Positions 35,466 to 44,985 of a stretch of 64,000 nucleotides of DNA are shown piece by piece (positions within the stretch are counted from its first letter, which is position 1; each line of letters opens with the position of its first letter). The position numbers and the translations under genes were made by a program. The stretch spans positions 1-64,000 of the forward strand of contig CALFWR010000072.1 in assembly GCA_937928555.1 (NCBI GenBank). Direction: 5' to 3'. The stretch is from an uncultured Pirellulaceae bacterium. Lineage in GTDB: Bacteria > Planctomycetota > Planctomycetia > Pirellulales > Pirellulaceae. The notes under the pieces are model-generated. The model saw only the letters and a list, made by a program, of their open reading frames with translations, ran no database searches and had not been told where the DNA came from.

Positions 35466-36656
35466 CTACGTGGCAAGGTTGGCAATGTAGAAACTGCCAT
35501 ACGTATGCACGCGGTCTTTCTCGTGCAACTCGTCGGCCAGATCATCACGGTAGGTCAACATCTCGGACACCGATTGAAGCTGCCCGTTACGTGTGACTTG
35601 CACCTGATCAATAAAGTCCGTTCGCAGTCCACCACTACGCCAAATCAAGCGGGCGTCGGGCGCGGCACGATCAACAATCGCCTGCCACTCTGATTCCAAC
35701 AGCGGAAAGAACTGGTCGCTAAGCCAATCCATGTGATCGAGCAGAATGTAGCGGGAGATCTGGCCGTCATGCTTTTCAAGGAACCCCTGGACCGAATCCG
35801 TATGCGTCGTAACGCGATCCACAAGGCCACCTTTGAGCGACTGAAAGTTGTCTTCCTTGAGATATTCGGGACAACATTCGCGCGTGTAGCTTCCGTTGAG
35901 ATACACCCGCCAAAAGTAGTTATCGTGGATCGGCAATTCTGCAAAAACGCTTTGCACGCAGTCCTGAATGAACTTGACCAACCCACCGGGATACTGGGTT
36001 TCGATTTGTCGGCGTTGGGCCTTGGGAACGCCCAGCATGGACATGGTTGTGTCACGCCCCATCGCGAACTTCATCAGCCCCGACCAGAATTTTTCGTGCA
36101 GATGTTTGTCGTAGATTTCGCGTTGCTCTTGGACCGAAGAGGCATCAAGAATCGCGTTGATGTGAGGTCGGACCCGAATCACCCGATCGGTGTACGCTTT
36201 CACCATCCGGGCAAAAGAACCACTGGTGCCCCGAAAGTAAAATGTTTTCTTTGGGTGGTCGAACCATTTGATCCGCTTGTCCCAGAACTGCTGCGACCAC
36301 GCGGGGAGGTCGGCACGCAGTTTGTCAGCGTAGACGTCTTTGACACCCTTGAGCCGACCTTCACCGAAGAGCTGGAAAAACTGATCAAACTCCAGATTGC
36401 GGATTCCGGACTTCTTCAGGTCCAACAATGCATTTTGACGCGGGTTCATATCGACCGCATAAATATGTGCCGGACCGGCGAGTGAATAATCCAAGGCGTT
36501 GCAGCCGGCTGAAGTGATAACCACAACATGGTCATTGGGTCCAAAATCAAGGGCTGTGCGGTCAAGCCGGGGATCTTCCCAGCAGGTGTTGTAGACCAGG
36601 TTGTTACCGTGGACGGTCTGAAAAACCCTCCGACTGATCCAATCAAGCAGTAGCAT
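35466..36656 (-). CDS. btaA: BtaA, SAM:diacylglycerol 3-amino-3-carboxypropyltransferase
   Basis: Transfers the 3-amino-3-carboxypropyl group of SAM to diacylglycerol, the first step of DGTS betaine lipid synthesis, allowing replacement of phospholipids when phosphate is scarce. The 396-residue protein has VFQTVHGNNLVYNTCWEDPR, VVVITSAGCNALDYSLAG (SAM site), IYAVDMNPRQNALLDLK and YLNGSYTRECCPEYL, all family-typical. It stands first in a two-gene unit with btaB. No Pho box could be identified upstream by eye. Confidence 0.93.
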   Translation of the reverse strand: MLLLDWISRRVFQTVHGNNLVYNTCWEDPRLDRTALDFGPNDHVVVITSAGCNALDYSLAGPAHIYAVDMNPRQNALLDLKKSGIRNLEFDQFFQLFGEGRLKGVKDVYADKLRADLPAWSQQFWDKRIKWFDHPKKTFYFRGTSGSFARMVKAYTDRVIRVRPHINAILDASSVQEQREIYDKHLHEKFWSGLMKFAMGRDTTMSMLGVPKAQRRQIETQYPGGLVKFIQDCVQSVFAELPIHDNYFWRVYLNGSYTRECCPEYLKEDNFQSLKGGLVDRVTTHTDSVQGFLEKHDGQISRYILLDHMDWLSDQFFPLLESEWQAIVDRAAPDARLIWRSGGLRTDFIDQVQVTRNGQLQSVSEMLTYRDDLADELHEKDRVHTYGSFYIANLAT

Positions 36657-36891
36657 CTTTTTGAGTTCCCATTTCTGTTTCTGCGAAGCCTAGGATTGTA
36701 TCACCGTCCAGGAAAGATTCCATGATCTGAGGTCTGCGGGTTGTAACGGAAGTCGGAATTGAAACGGAAACGGAAGTGCCAATATTCGCCGATTCTTATT
36801 TTTTTCCCCTTTGAAGCCTCGCGCAACAAGCTAGGGGGTATTTTTCTTCGCAGCACACGGCTGCAATTTGATCAACGAGAAGAGGTTCCAG

Positions 36892-37515
36892 ATGTTCAAG
36901 TATGTTTTTGCGGCAATCGCTTGCCTTGCAATTTCCTTTCCCGCAGCAGCTCCAGCCCAAGATTGTGGTTGTGAGCCCGCTCCGGCTCCATGCGTCAAAA
37001 TGCGCAAACGACTCAAGCTGGTCGACGTTCAACATCAAGTTTGTCGTCCAAAAATGGTTTGTGGCACTGACGCCTGTGGCTGCTCAAAGCGACAGGTCGT
37101 CCATCAGCACCAAATGGTGACTCGCAAGAGATTGACGGTTGTCGAAGAAGCAGTCGATCCATGCGGATGCAAAGCCGGCCCCATGAAGAAACTCATTAAA
37201 GGTCTCGATCGGATGAAGTGCCGACTGGGCATCAACCCTGCCAAGCACTGCTCAGACGGTGGTTGTGGCGGTGCTGCTCCTGCTTGCGGTTGTGCCGCGC
37301 CCGCCCCAGCTCCATGTGGCTGCAGCGCTCCGGCCCCCGCACAATCATGTTGTGATGGTGGCGAATTTACACCCATCGAGGGCGTTATTGTGACCGGTCC
37401 ATCAACGGCAGCACCCGCCGTTGCAGCTCCTGTGATGGCAGATTCAGTGACGACGGAAGCTGCTCCCATGTTCGAAGCTCCTGCAGGAAGCTCAATCCTC
37501 GAAGGTGCCAAGTAG
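36892..37515 (+). CDS. Secreted cysteine-rich planctomycete protein
   Basis: A 207-residue exported protein with a signal peptide (MFKYVFAAIACLAISFPAAA, cut before QDCGCEP). The mature part has about 20 Cys in CGC, CxC and CC groups (CGCEPAPAPC, ACGCAAPAPAPCGC, QSCCDGG) separated by Pro/Ala-rich linkers, then an acidic Cys-free tail. The Cys pattern suggests disulfide-rich envelope material or metal binding. The family is unknown to me, though similar proteins are common in planctomycetes. The ATG at 36892 is preferred; 36868 would precede the signal peptide. Confidence 0.72.
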   Translation: MFKYVFAAIACLAISFPAAAPAQDCGCEPAPAPCVKMRKRLKLVDVQHQVCRPKMVCGTDACGCSKRQVVHQHQMVTRKRLTVVEEAVDPCGCKAGPMKKLIKGLDRMKCRLGINPAKHCSDGGCGGAAPACGCAAPAPAPCGCSAPAPAQSCCDGGEFTPIEGVIVTGPSTAAPAVAAPVMADSVTTEAAPMFEAPAGSSILEGAK

Positions 37516-37653
37516 CTTTAAGTAGTACGCCCCCCGGGGCGTTGAAATTCGACTCGGAGCGTCGAGCTACATAACTGGCAACGGTAACAGTTATCTTTCT
37601 CGGTGCACCAGGCATTTTTCAGCAAGGCTCGACTGAGCAATCTATCTATGTCA

Positions 37654-37687
37654 AAGGCCAGGTACGAAGCCGTGCCTGGCCTTTTCC
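37654..37687 (+). terminator. Rho-independent terminator
   Basis: Stem AAGGCCAGG / CCTGGCCTT with an interior loop, followed by a T-rich stretch. It is 140 bases after the Cys-rich protein gene. Confidence 0.65.
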
Positions 37688-37755
37688 TTTCGCTCCTTTG
37701 GCATGGCACAAGCTGACACAAGCCAGCACCGATTCAGCGTCCATCATGTGAAACA

Positions 37756-38427
37756 CTAATTCACAACCTTCGCGTTTTTCATTCGAAAGATTGCTAGGAC
37801 CAACCCGTCCAGCTCGTATTCCTTCAGATAAAACGTGCCCGACACCCGGATCGGCCTGACGCTCCACGAGGTCGCGGTGCCCTTCTTCAGCTTGACCAAC
37901 ACGCAGTCGTAAATCGCCGCTTGCGGGCCAAAGCAACATTCTTTGTTATCGCGAACAAAGATAAATGACTCCAAGCCATCCTGCTTGTAAGTGGGACGAA
38001 TGAACCCGCCCAGAGTAATCTGCTTCCCATCAAGGGCCTTGAGCTCTTCGGTCAGCAAGCTTCTTTCAAAAGGATCTCCGACTTCGATGTCGAATTTGAG
38101 GTCGTCAAAAGTCAGATCCTGTGGCTTCCCGTCGGCCACGATTTGTCTTTTGTGTTCGCGCTGCGGATCGCGATACTCTTCTGGCGTCGACATTGCGGGG
38201 TTAGGCGGCGAAGCATCCGCGACATCGCCTCGCGGATCGTCTGCGGATGTAGCCTCGACATCGGCTGAAGTATCCGCCACCGTATCACTCGGCGTCGGAT
38301 CCACTTTCGAAACAGACGCTCCACCGTCGCAACCCGCCATAACGATCATCAATGTTGCGGCGAGGGCTATCGAAGCACCAGCAAACGGAACGTTTCGTCT
38401 AGCGTACGTAGTCTGCTTCGATTTCAT
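37756..38427 (-). CDS. Lipoprotein with DUF3299-like domain
   Basis: A 223-residue predicted lipoprotein. The signal segment ends LMIVMAGC (Cys about 32), then an Asp/Ser/Thr-rich linker, then a compact beta domain: GKQITLGGFIRPTYKQDGLE, FIFVRDNKECCFGPQAA, IRVSGTFYLKEYELDG. This resembles DUF3299 (ZapB-like OB fold) with CCFG. The upstream gene encodes a second copy of the same domain and its 3' end overlaps this gene by 29 bases. The start at 38427 is the ATG inside the previous gene. Function unknown; a paired envelope role is inferred. Confidence 0.75.
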   Translation of the reverse strand: MKSKQTTYARRNVPFAGASIALAATLMIVMAGCDGGASVSKVDPTPSDTVADTSADVEATSADDPRGDVADASPPNPAMSTPEEYRDPQREHKRQIVADGKPQDLTFDDLKFDIEVGDPFERSLLTEELKALDGKQITLGGFIRPTYKQDGLESFIFVRDNKECCFGPQAAIYDCVLVKLKKGTATSWSVRPIRVSGTFYLKEYELDGLVLAIFRMKNAKVVN

Positions 38428-39103
38428 AATAGACACCCGGAATTTCCTTTTCATCTGCAGGCATTGCGTTGGGATTAAGTTTGAAAACCCCCCCAATTCG
38501 ACGCAATCCGTAGCCGTAGTTGACAGTATCGTCCGAGTTGATCTTCACTGCAATCAAATCAGTCGCCGCGGGATCACCACCAAAACAGCAATCGCCAAAG
38601 TCACCCACCATGATGAAACTCTTCAGATTGTTCTTCTTGCCGCTCGGTGGGCGCACGTAACCTTTTACGAATACCTGCTGGCCATCAAAATCGAGGGCTC
38701 GTTCGGGAGGTCGATTGACCGACGTTCGACTGGGCTTGAGTTCCGCAAAGGAAATTCTTCGGTAGCCATCGGGAACTTCGGTGGCGTAAATAAAGCTGTG
38801 CATTGCGATACTGCTCACCAGGCAGAGCAAGCCAACAACAAGCCCAAACTTTGCCGCCCCTTTTCCGACCAACTCGTCGGGATACTTCCGGATCGCCGCA
38901 AGCGCCATGATGCCAAACACAATCGCCATCGCGGGCACGACGACAAACAACTGGGCCAAAAAAGCAGTCAGCCCAAGAACGGCGAAAATGACCGAAGTGA
39001 CCGCTGTCTTGCAAACCGTCTTGTAAGCTTCGACTTCGCTAAAGCCCGGTTCGGCGCGGAAGGCTTCATCGACCGACTGTTTTTCGTTTTCGAGAGGTGT
39101 CAT
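38399..39103 (-). CDS. Membrane protein with DUF3299-like domain
   Basis: A 234-residue protein. Two or three hydrophobic helices at about 33-105 (VTSVIFAVLGLTAFLAQLFV, DUF4190-like) precede an exported domain: GQQVFVKGYVRPPSGKKNNL, FIMVGDFGDCCFGGDPAA and RIGGVFKLNP. The second part is clearly homologous to the lipoprotein encoded next (shared V-x-GY/FxRP, FI-V, CCFG). They are probably products of a tandem duplication and co-translated. Function unknown. Confidence 0.75.
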   Translation of the reverse strand: MTPLENEKQSVDEAFRAEPGFSEVEAYKTVCKTAVTSVIFAVLGLTAFLAQLFVVVPAMAIVFGIMALAAIRKYPDELVGKGAAKFGLVVGLLCLVSSIAMHSFIYATEVPDGYRRISFAELKPSRTSVNRPPERALDFDGQQVFVKGYVRPPSGKKNNLKSFIMVGDFGDCCFGGDPAATDLIAVKINSDDTVNYGYGLRRIGGVFKLNPNAMPADEKEIPGVYYEIEADYVR

Positions 39104-39181
39104 GGTTCAGGTGGGCAAGGCTATGTGACTTTTCCCAGAATAGCATCCAAAGCAGGCAGCCCCCGGAAAGGATGACGAGGG

Positions 39182-40843
39182 TCAAAAAATCAGTCGCTCA
39201 AATCGACCGCTCATGACCGACCAAAGCAACACAAACAACAAAACCGAAACCATCGCCGGAATAAACACGACATGCCACGTGATCCTCGCTTGAGCCACCG
39301 GCGGTTGCGGTTGTTGAGGCAGCGGAGGCTCCGGAGCGACAACGACCGGGCTACTTGAACCCGTTGAAGTCGCTACGGCAGCGGCCGACGTTTGGTTCGC
39401 CAAAGTTTCACTTTCAGCCGTTACGATGTCTCCAGCAACAGCGGCAGGATCCAATTCGGTGCCCATGTCCACTTTTCTGACTTTGTGAATCGTTGTTTGT
39501 TCAGCGGCCGCCGAAGCCTGACTCGCCGGTGCCGCCGGTGCGGATACGTACCGCAGCGGTGAATCAGGGAACCGTCCAGAAGTTTCCGGATCGGGCTTGG
39601 AAGCCTCGGCTTTTTCCTGCTCGCTTTTCCCGCTGCCTGTATCGTTTAGGTCTTCTTTGGGGTCTTCGTCGTCCTCGTCGTCGTCTTCGTCATCGAAATC
39701 AAAGTCACCACTGAGATACTTCGCTCTGGCAACGGCATCGGGATCGATTTTGGCAAGCTCTTGAATGTAGTCTTTTGCTTTTGGTAGCGGACAGGCAAAC
39801 AGGTAGGAGATGATCGGGATCCGCACCCAACTGTCATCGTCATCGCTATCGCGGAAAATCTGAACTAGCTTTTCCATCACCGTCCAGTCTTTCCAGCGTG
39901 CCAAATCCGCGATCACCATGTCGCGAACTTCGTCGCGATCGAGCACCGTGCGGACCGCTTCGATCAGGCGTTGTTTTGGAATCACCTTGCCTTCGGAAGC
40001 ATGAAAGCGAACCGCCTGTAGCGCCAACATCGAATCGGTAAACTCACACTGGTCGTTCGCCAAAAAGGTCTCCTGAACCAGATCCACACCGGCCTCACCT
40101 TTGAGACTCAGGTAACACGCCACCAATGCCTCCAAGCCCCGCGTCTGCTTGCGGCTACCGGACAGCATCATCTCTTCAAGCATCGGCACATCCTCTGGCT
40201 GACCGCAAATACCGAGCATCGTGAAGTACAACCGTCGTCGATTCGTTGCCGTTTTCTCGTCTTTGATCAAAGCAATCAACTTCTCACGTTCCATCCGATC
40301 CTTGAGATCGATCATGTCCGCATAGTCGGCTTTGGCAAATTCGTCGTAAGCATCGAAGGCCATATCGGGCTCTTCGTCTTCGAAGTACTGCTGAAAGAAC
40401 GCCAATCGATCGGCACCCTTTTCCGGCAGCTTTTCCAGGGCAGCAAAGTACTCCATCAGCCGATCGCTGGCCTTCATGGGCGTTGCCCAGTTGATGTTTG
40501 GTGGATTGACACCCATCACAACAAAATCTTGCCCAACCGGATAACGCCCGACAAGCACGGACTCAAACTTCATTCCCGCCCGGACGAGCTTTTTCCCGCG
40601 AAAGACTCGCGTGATCTCAAATTTTGAACGAGGCAACTCCTGGTCGCCTTCTTTCATTTTCGGTGCACGCTCGACCAACCTGGCCGCAACGACGACGTCT
40701 TTGGATTTCATCTGGTCGGTAAACGTCAAACCGACAGCGTTGCAAAAAGGACAAGCCTCCAGCACCGCAAGCGACGCTACGACTCCGAAAAGGATCAAAA
40801 CCGCGGTGACCAGAAAGTTTTTGGTTGTCAACAATTTACTCAT
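39182..40843 (-). CDS. Exported helical-repeat protein with C-terminal membrane anchor
   Basis: A 553-residue protein with a signal peptide (about 1-28, ending LEACPFCNA), a beta-rich domain with FEITRVFRGKKLVRAGM, then helical HEAT-like repeats (DVPMLEEMMLSGS, MVIADLARWKDWTVMEKLV). A strongly acidic run (FDFDDEDDDEDDEDPKEDL) leads into a Pro/Ala-rich linker. A C-terminal transmembrane helix (FIPAMVSVLLFVLLWSVM) is followed by a short tail. The CPFC near the mature N-terminus is a possible redox pair. It is probably an envelope scaffold; no known function. The ATG at 40843 gives the signal peptide. Confidence 0.75.
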   Translation of the reverse strand: MSKLLTTKNFLVTAVLILFGVVASLAVLEACPFCNAVGLTFTDQMKSKDVVVAARLVERAPKMKEGDQELPRSKFEITRVFRGKKLVRAGMKFESVLVGRYPVGQDFVVMGVNPPNINWATPMKASDRLMEYFAALEKLPEKGADRLAFFQQYFEDEEPDMAFDAYDEFAKADYADMIDLKDRMEREKLIALIKDEKTATNRRRLYFTMLGICGQPEDVPMLEEMMLSGSRKQTRGLEALVACYLSLKGEAGVDLVQETFLANDQCEFTDSMLALQAVRFHASEGKVIPKQRLIEAVRTVLDRDEVRDMVIADLARWKDWTVMEKLVQIFRDSDDDDSWVRIPIISYLFACPLPKAKDYIQELAKIDPDAVARAKYLSGDFDFDDEDDDEDDEDPKEDLNDTGSGKSEQEKAEASKPDPETSGRFPDSPLRYVSAPAAPASQASAAAEQTTIHKVRKVDMGTELDPAAVAGDIVTAESETLANQTSAAAVATSTGSSSPVVVAPEPPLPQQPQPPVAQARITWHVVFIPAMVSVLLFVLLWSVMSGRFERLIF

Positions 40844-41010
40844 GGACGGGTTATCCGTGCCCGGGAAAAACAGGCCCAGATTATATCGCATTGGCTTCAA
40901 ACCCCAGCCCCGAAACCGGCTTTTTTTTGTGACCGGAAGGTCAGGAATTTACGGTTAGCCCACAATTATTGTTCACAACAGACCAAAATTGGATCGCCCC
41001 TTATCTGGGC

Positions 41011-42726
41011 CTATTTACCCAGCGATGCCGACACGTCAGTGCGATAAGCAGAAATCGCCGGGTAGATCCCGACCAAGATCGCCAGCAAGACCAAACCGGG
41101 CACCACCAGCAACTCCGGAGAAACCGTGACCGCAGAAAGCCAACCCGGCAATGTGCTACCACCAGGAAGAAAGGCCAATGGAATCGAAGGGGCCAGATCA
41201 AAGAATCCAACCTGGATGCCGGTTCGGTCTTCAATCATCGGCGCCATCATCGCGTTCAAGCCATGTCCGGCGACCCAACCGATGATTCCCGCCGCGATCG
41301 CCATCAACACCGACTCGCAAAGCATAATCATCAGGACTTTGCTGCGGCTGGCTCCCAACGCTCGCATGACCGCAATTTCGTGACGACGCTGCGTCATCGA
41401 GTTGTAGATCCCAACCAGAATGCTGATCGAAGACACCACGCAAATCAACAACGTCAACGCCAACAACAGCTTTTGAATCGGATCAACGAAAACCGAAAAC
41501 AGGCGAAAGACCTCGGACACGGGATTGACCGCCATCGCAGCATCCTGGGATCGCTCTGGCGTGAACGGAGTCCAGTTCAAGGTCGTCTTCAAATCACCCT
41601 GTTCGATTTGCTTGGGCAGGAACTCTCCAACCACGTCGGCTTCACCTTCGCGGACTTCGCCACGAATCAATAGCGATGTGATCTCCCGCCTTTCGACCGG
41701 CAGGCGGGCAGGCACTGCGGTCGCGATGTTCAGCTCTGCATCGGAAACCGGTTCGTCCGCGTCAACGACTTCTCCGGCAGCCCTGGCTTCCCTGTCTTCT
41801 CTCACCCGTTTGGCAATTCCACGCGGCGAATCGTCCTTGATTGGCTTGGTGTGGTCTTCCATCAAAAAGAAGCCTTCCATGTTCAGAAACAGAACACGGT
41901 CGTTGGGCGTCCCGCTGGGTTCCAGAATCCCGACGATGTAAAAGTCCGTTTCATGCAGATGAGAACCGGAACTGTTGGGGTCACCGTGGGTCGGCTGAAT
42001 CGTGTCGCCAATCTTCAACCCGCTTTGACTGGCGACCACCGAACCAATGACGACTTCGTTGAACCCGTGCTCACGGTTGTATTCTTCGAACGGGCGGCCG
42101 TCGGCGAACTCGAGTTTTCTTTCGGTATCGACATCCAGAACCAATTCGGTAAAGAACGATGGCTTGGTTGCGACGCAGCGAAACTGCTGCGTCATGTCTT
42201 CGTTGACCCAAAAATCGCCCAGCCCAATCGGCACCACCGTGTGAACCCAACTGTCAAACAGACCGCCTTCATTGATCTGCATCTTTTCCAGTTGCTGAAA
42301 ATCAAGCGAGGCTTTTGCCAGCTGACCGCCGAGCGCACCGACGCCCCCCAGCGGACCGGCCAACTGCGACTGAATCGCCAACAGTTCCTGCTCCTGCTGA
42401 TGTACGACGTTGACCAACGAGTGCTGCATTTCTTGCTGGCGTTGCTCTTTTTCTGCAAAAGCCAGATAGAACTCGTAAGGAATATTTTCAACCGGCGGCG
42501 CGAGGTAGAAAACGCTGCTCATCGTCAACTGCACCGCACCACCGCGAGCACCAACAAGAACGTTGTACCCAAAAGTACTGTTACTCTGAAACGTTTTGGA
42601 AACGATCCCGTGAATGGAAATCACAGAGATCACCATCATGATCCCGAGGGCCATCGAGAGAATCGTCAAAAACGATCCCAAGCCGCGATGCTGAATGCTA
42701 CGCCAAGCAATTTTGAATACGTTCAT
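41011..42726 (-). CDS. MacB/FtsX-type ABC transporter permease
   Basis: A 571-residue permease with an N-terminal helix (GSFLTILSMALGIMMVISVI), a large exported MacB-PCD-like domain of about 380 residues, and three C-terminal helices (VFVDPIQKLLLALTLLICVVSSIS; SVLMAIAAGIIGW; LLVVPGLVLLAILVGI). It has the cytoplasmic signature RRHEIAVMRALGASRSKV. The ATP-binding partner is encoded immediately upstream with an ATGA overlap. It may extract lipoproteins or export a substrate by mechanotransmission; the substrate is unknown. Confidence 0.88.
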   Translation of the reverse strand: MNVFKIAWRSIQHRGLGSFLTILSMALGIMMVISVISIHGIVSKTFQSNSTFGYNVLVGARGGAVQLTMSSVFYLAPPVENIPYEFYLAFAEKEQRQQEMQHSLVNVVHQQEQELLAIQSQLAGPLGGVGALGGQLAKASLDFQQLEKMQINEGGLFDSWVHTVVPIGLGDFWVNEDMTQQFRCVATKPSFFTELVLDVDTERKLEFADGRPFEEYNREHGFNEVVIGSVVASQSGLKIGDTIQPTHGDPNSSGSHLHETDFYIVGILEPSGTPNDRVLFLNMEGFFLMEDHTKPIKDDSPRGIAKRVREDREARAAGEVVDADEPVSDAELNIATAVPARLPVERREITSLLIRGEVREGEADVVGEFLPKQIEQGDLKTTLNWTPFTPERSQDAAMAVNPVSEVFRLFSVFVDPIQKLLLALTLLICVVSSISILVGIYNSMTQRRHEIAVMRALGASRSKVLMIMLCESVLMAIAAGIIGWVAGHGLNAMMAPMIEDRTGIQVGFFDLAPSIPLAFLPGGSTLPGWLSAVTVSPELLVVPGLVLLAILVGIYPAISAYRTDVSASLGK

Positions 42727-43424
42727 TTGTCGCCTCCCGCTGCTGCGGCTTGCCGAGCCCGGGCGACGACCCGATTCAGCTCCTCAAGTTCCACCACGCG
42801 GTCGAATTGCGATGACACTTCTATCGAGTGCGTCACCATCAGCATTGCGATGTTTTCGCTGCGGCACGTTTCGCGGATCAGGTCCACAACCTGCTGCTGA
42901 TTCTGCGGATCCACGTTCGCCGTTGGCTCGTCGGCAAGCAACAGGGCAGGGCGGTTGGCCACCGCGCGGGCGACCGCCACACGCTGCTTTTCTCCGACCG
43001 ACATCTGGTGCGGCTTGTTGTTCAAGCGATGACCAAGCCCAACTTTTTCCAGCAGCTCTTTGGCCCGCGCCGGCGACGAGCGTTTCGCACCAAAACTGAT
43101 TCCCAGCAGCACGTTTTCCATCGCCGAAAACCCGTCCAGCAAGTTAAACGTCTGAAAAACGTAGCCGATTTTGTCCGCTCGAATTCGATCGCGTGTCGAT
43201 TCACTGAACTTCGTCAGCTCCACTGCGTCTAGGATTACTTTGCCGCTGTCGGGTTTTGTGATGCCCGAGATGATGTGCAGCAATGTTGTCTTGCCGCAGC
43301 CCGAAGGCCCCACCAAAACCACTTGCTCGCCAGCGGGAATTTCGAAAGTGGGCACGTCAAGGATCGGAACCCGCTCGCCGTCTGGCTGGACGAAACTTTT
43401 TTTGATGTCTTCCAGTTTGAGCAT
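42723..43424 (-). CDS. MacB/LolD-type ABC transporter ATP-binding protein
   Basis: A 233-residue ATPase: Walker A GPSGCGKTTLLHIISG, signature MSVGEKQRVAVARAVANRP and Walker B LLLADEPTANVD, with the H-loop in VTHSIEVSSQFDRV. It belongs to the LolD/MacB class that pairs with FtsX-like permeases such as its downstream neighbour, whose ATG overlaps this stop (ATGA). It is probably cytoplasmic and membrane associated through the permease. Confidence 0.92.
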   Translation of the reverse strand: MLKLEDIKKSFVQPDGERVPILDVPTFEIPAGEQVVLVGPSGCGKTTLLHIISGITKPDSGKVILDAVELTKFSESTRDRIRADKIGYVFQTFNLLDGFSAMENVLLGISFGAKRSSPARAKELLEKVGLGHRLNNKPHQMSVGEKQRVAVARAVANRPALLLADEPTANVDPQNQQQVVDLIRETCRSENIAMLMVTHSIEVSSQFDRVVELEELNRVVARARQAAAAGGDK

Positions 43425-43524
43425 AAAAAATTGGAGAGTCCGTAGAAGTGCAAACGCCGGAGATCAGTTGACTACCGTAACCGATTTCCTTGCTACGAAA
43501 AGTACGCTGCGGGGTTCGGGACTT

Positions 43525-44223
43525 TCAAAAAGCCATCCACCGCTGGACCGGCGGCATCAAAGTCTCATGCCCGGCGCTGTCTTTGAGCGTAACGACAATG
43601 TCGCCGGAAATCGAAATCCTCGGCTGATCCGTCAGGTTGGGGGCAGTCGAATGCAACGTCCTGGACGGAAACACCAGAATCTCGTCCTCAACCGGTTCGA
43701 CGTAAATCCGATTAAGCGTCCTTGGGCCGGGAGTCTTCAGGATCCCCAGCGATTCTTTGGCCAGCGTAAAGAGCCCCGCAGCGAATTCGTTGGGGTGCGT
43801 CGCGACACTAAAGTAAATCCCGCCCCCTTCGGTGGGCTTTTGCAGGTAGTAGGCAAACGACAAGTGCGACTGAAGGTGAGCGTGCTCGAAAATTCGCTCG
43901 CCTTCGTGGCTGATCGTGGCCCAAGAACGCTGGAACCAAAATGCCAATTGCTCCGTGTCGAGCCCCAACCCGGCCACGTAACTGCGAACCGAAACACCAA
44001 TCGCTGCAAACAGATCTGCAAACGCTTCGTGCGAGAAAAGAAACTCGGATCCCGAAACGTCGCCCAGCCACGCCTCTTCTTCGCCCCGGGAACGCTTGTC
44101 GTTCTTTTCCAGATCGAGAATCAATTCGGCAAGCTGGCGTCGCTGTTGGTCTGCCACAGCCAATCGCTGGCGAAACACCGAAAGCGCAAACAAGTCCAAA
44201 AATTCGCCTTGTTCCTCGCCCAT
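43525..44223 (-). CDS. 2OG-Fe(II) oxygenase superfamily protein
   Basis: A 232-residue protein. Residues 1-110 are helical and of unknown fold. The C-terminal half has HEGERIFEHAHLQSHLSFAYYL (candidate His iron ligands), then EILVFPSRTLHSTAPNL and PRISISGDI with the distal His and the 2-oxoglutarate-binding Arg. This matches the 2OG-FeII_Oxy_5-type family. Substrate unknown. The ATG at 44223 is preferred to one at 44256. It lies between the ABC pair and smpB on the same strand. Confidence 0.78.
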   Translation of the reverse strand: MGEEQGEFLDLFALSVFRQRLAVADQQRRQLAELILDLEKNDKRSRGEEEAWLGDVSGSEFLFSHEAFADLFAAIGVSVRSYVAGLGLDTEQLAFWFQRSWATISHEGERIFEHAHLQSHLSFAYYLQKPTEGGGIYFSVATHPNEFAAGLFTLAKESLGILKTPGPRTLNRIYVEPVEDEILVFPSRTLHSTAPNLTDQPRISISGDIVVTLKDSAGHETLMPPVQRWMAF

Positions 44224-44270
44224 TAGAATCTGTTTCTGTTCTGGTTGCCGATGCAATTGAAACGATGGAA

Positions 44271-44819
44271 CTACCGTCGTGCGGCTTTCATTTGTCGGTC
44301 GATCTGCCGCTTCGCATCCTGCTTCCGCAATGTCTCGCGTTTGTCATGCGTCTTCTTACCGCGAGCGACAGCAATCATCAGCTTCGCGATGCCGCGCTCA
44401 TTAAAGTAAGCCTTCAGCGGGACGATCGTCAGCCCGCCGGAAGTTGCCTTGATTCCAAGCCGCTCAAGTTCTTTCTTTTTCACTAACAGTTTGCGGCGGC
44501 GTTTCGGGTCGTGGTTCCAAAGATTCGCCTGGCGGAACTCGCCGATGTCGGCCCCCACAAGCCATAGCTCATCGCCCTGGTAGCGGACGTAAGCCTCTTC
44601 GAGGGAAAGCTTCCCATCGCGGAGGGCTTTGACTTCGCTGCCATGCAGTACGATGCCGCATTCGAGCTTTTCCAGCAACTCATAATTGTGCCGAGCCTTG
44701 CGGTTCTCTGCGATCTGCTTGTTCCTGCTGGCCGCGGCACCCTTCTTTTTGGCGGGTTTGTTTTGCGAGGTCGGCTTGGATCCGGATTTTTTCTTCTTCT
44801 TTGACATTGTTTTCATCAT
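44271..44819 (-). CDS. smpB: SsrA-binding protein SmpB
   Basis: Binds tmRNA and delivers it to stalled ribosomes in trans-translation. The protein is 182 residues, with an unusually long Lys/Ser-rich N-terminus (about 30 residues: [18 protein letters not shown]). The core then follows: [40 protein letters not shown] and the Lys/Arg-rich tail [17 protein letters not shown] that enters the mRNA channel. A tmRNA gene was not found nearby. An ATG four codons in (44807) is an alternative start. Confidence 0.95.
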   Translation of the reverse strand: MMKTMSKKKKKSGSKPTSQNKPAKKKGAAASRNKQIAENRKARHNYELLEKLECGIVLHGSEVKALRDGKLSLEEAYVRYQGDELWLVGADIGEFRQANLWNHDPKRRRKLLVKKKELERLGIKATSGGLTIVPLKAYFNERGIAKLMIAVARGKKTHDKRETLRKQDAKRQIDRQMKAARR

Positions 44820-44985
44820 AACGCACAGCCAGCCAGATCCAACGGATATAGAAATTCGTGAACTCAGCGGATAAACTAAAATCTGTTATTTGGCAAATCA
44901 CCGCTGTATTGAGCGTCCGACGGCAACAACGGCAGGCTTTGGATGTGCGTCAGCCCGCATGGGCGGCCTCAAAACTGGAGAATTC

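Noticed and set aside
34764-35693. Long plus-strand frame opposite btaB/btaA
   Set aside because: It spans two real genes and the gap between them; its protein has no recognisable fold motif.
37991-39175. 394-codon open frame opposite the two DUF3299-like genes
   Set aside because: The minus-strand proteins have signal peptides and a shared domain; the plus-strand frame has neither.
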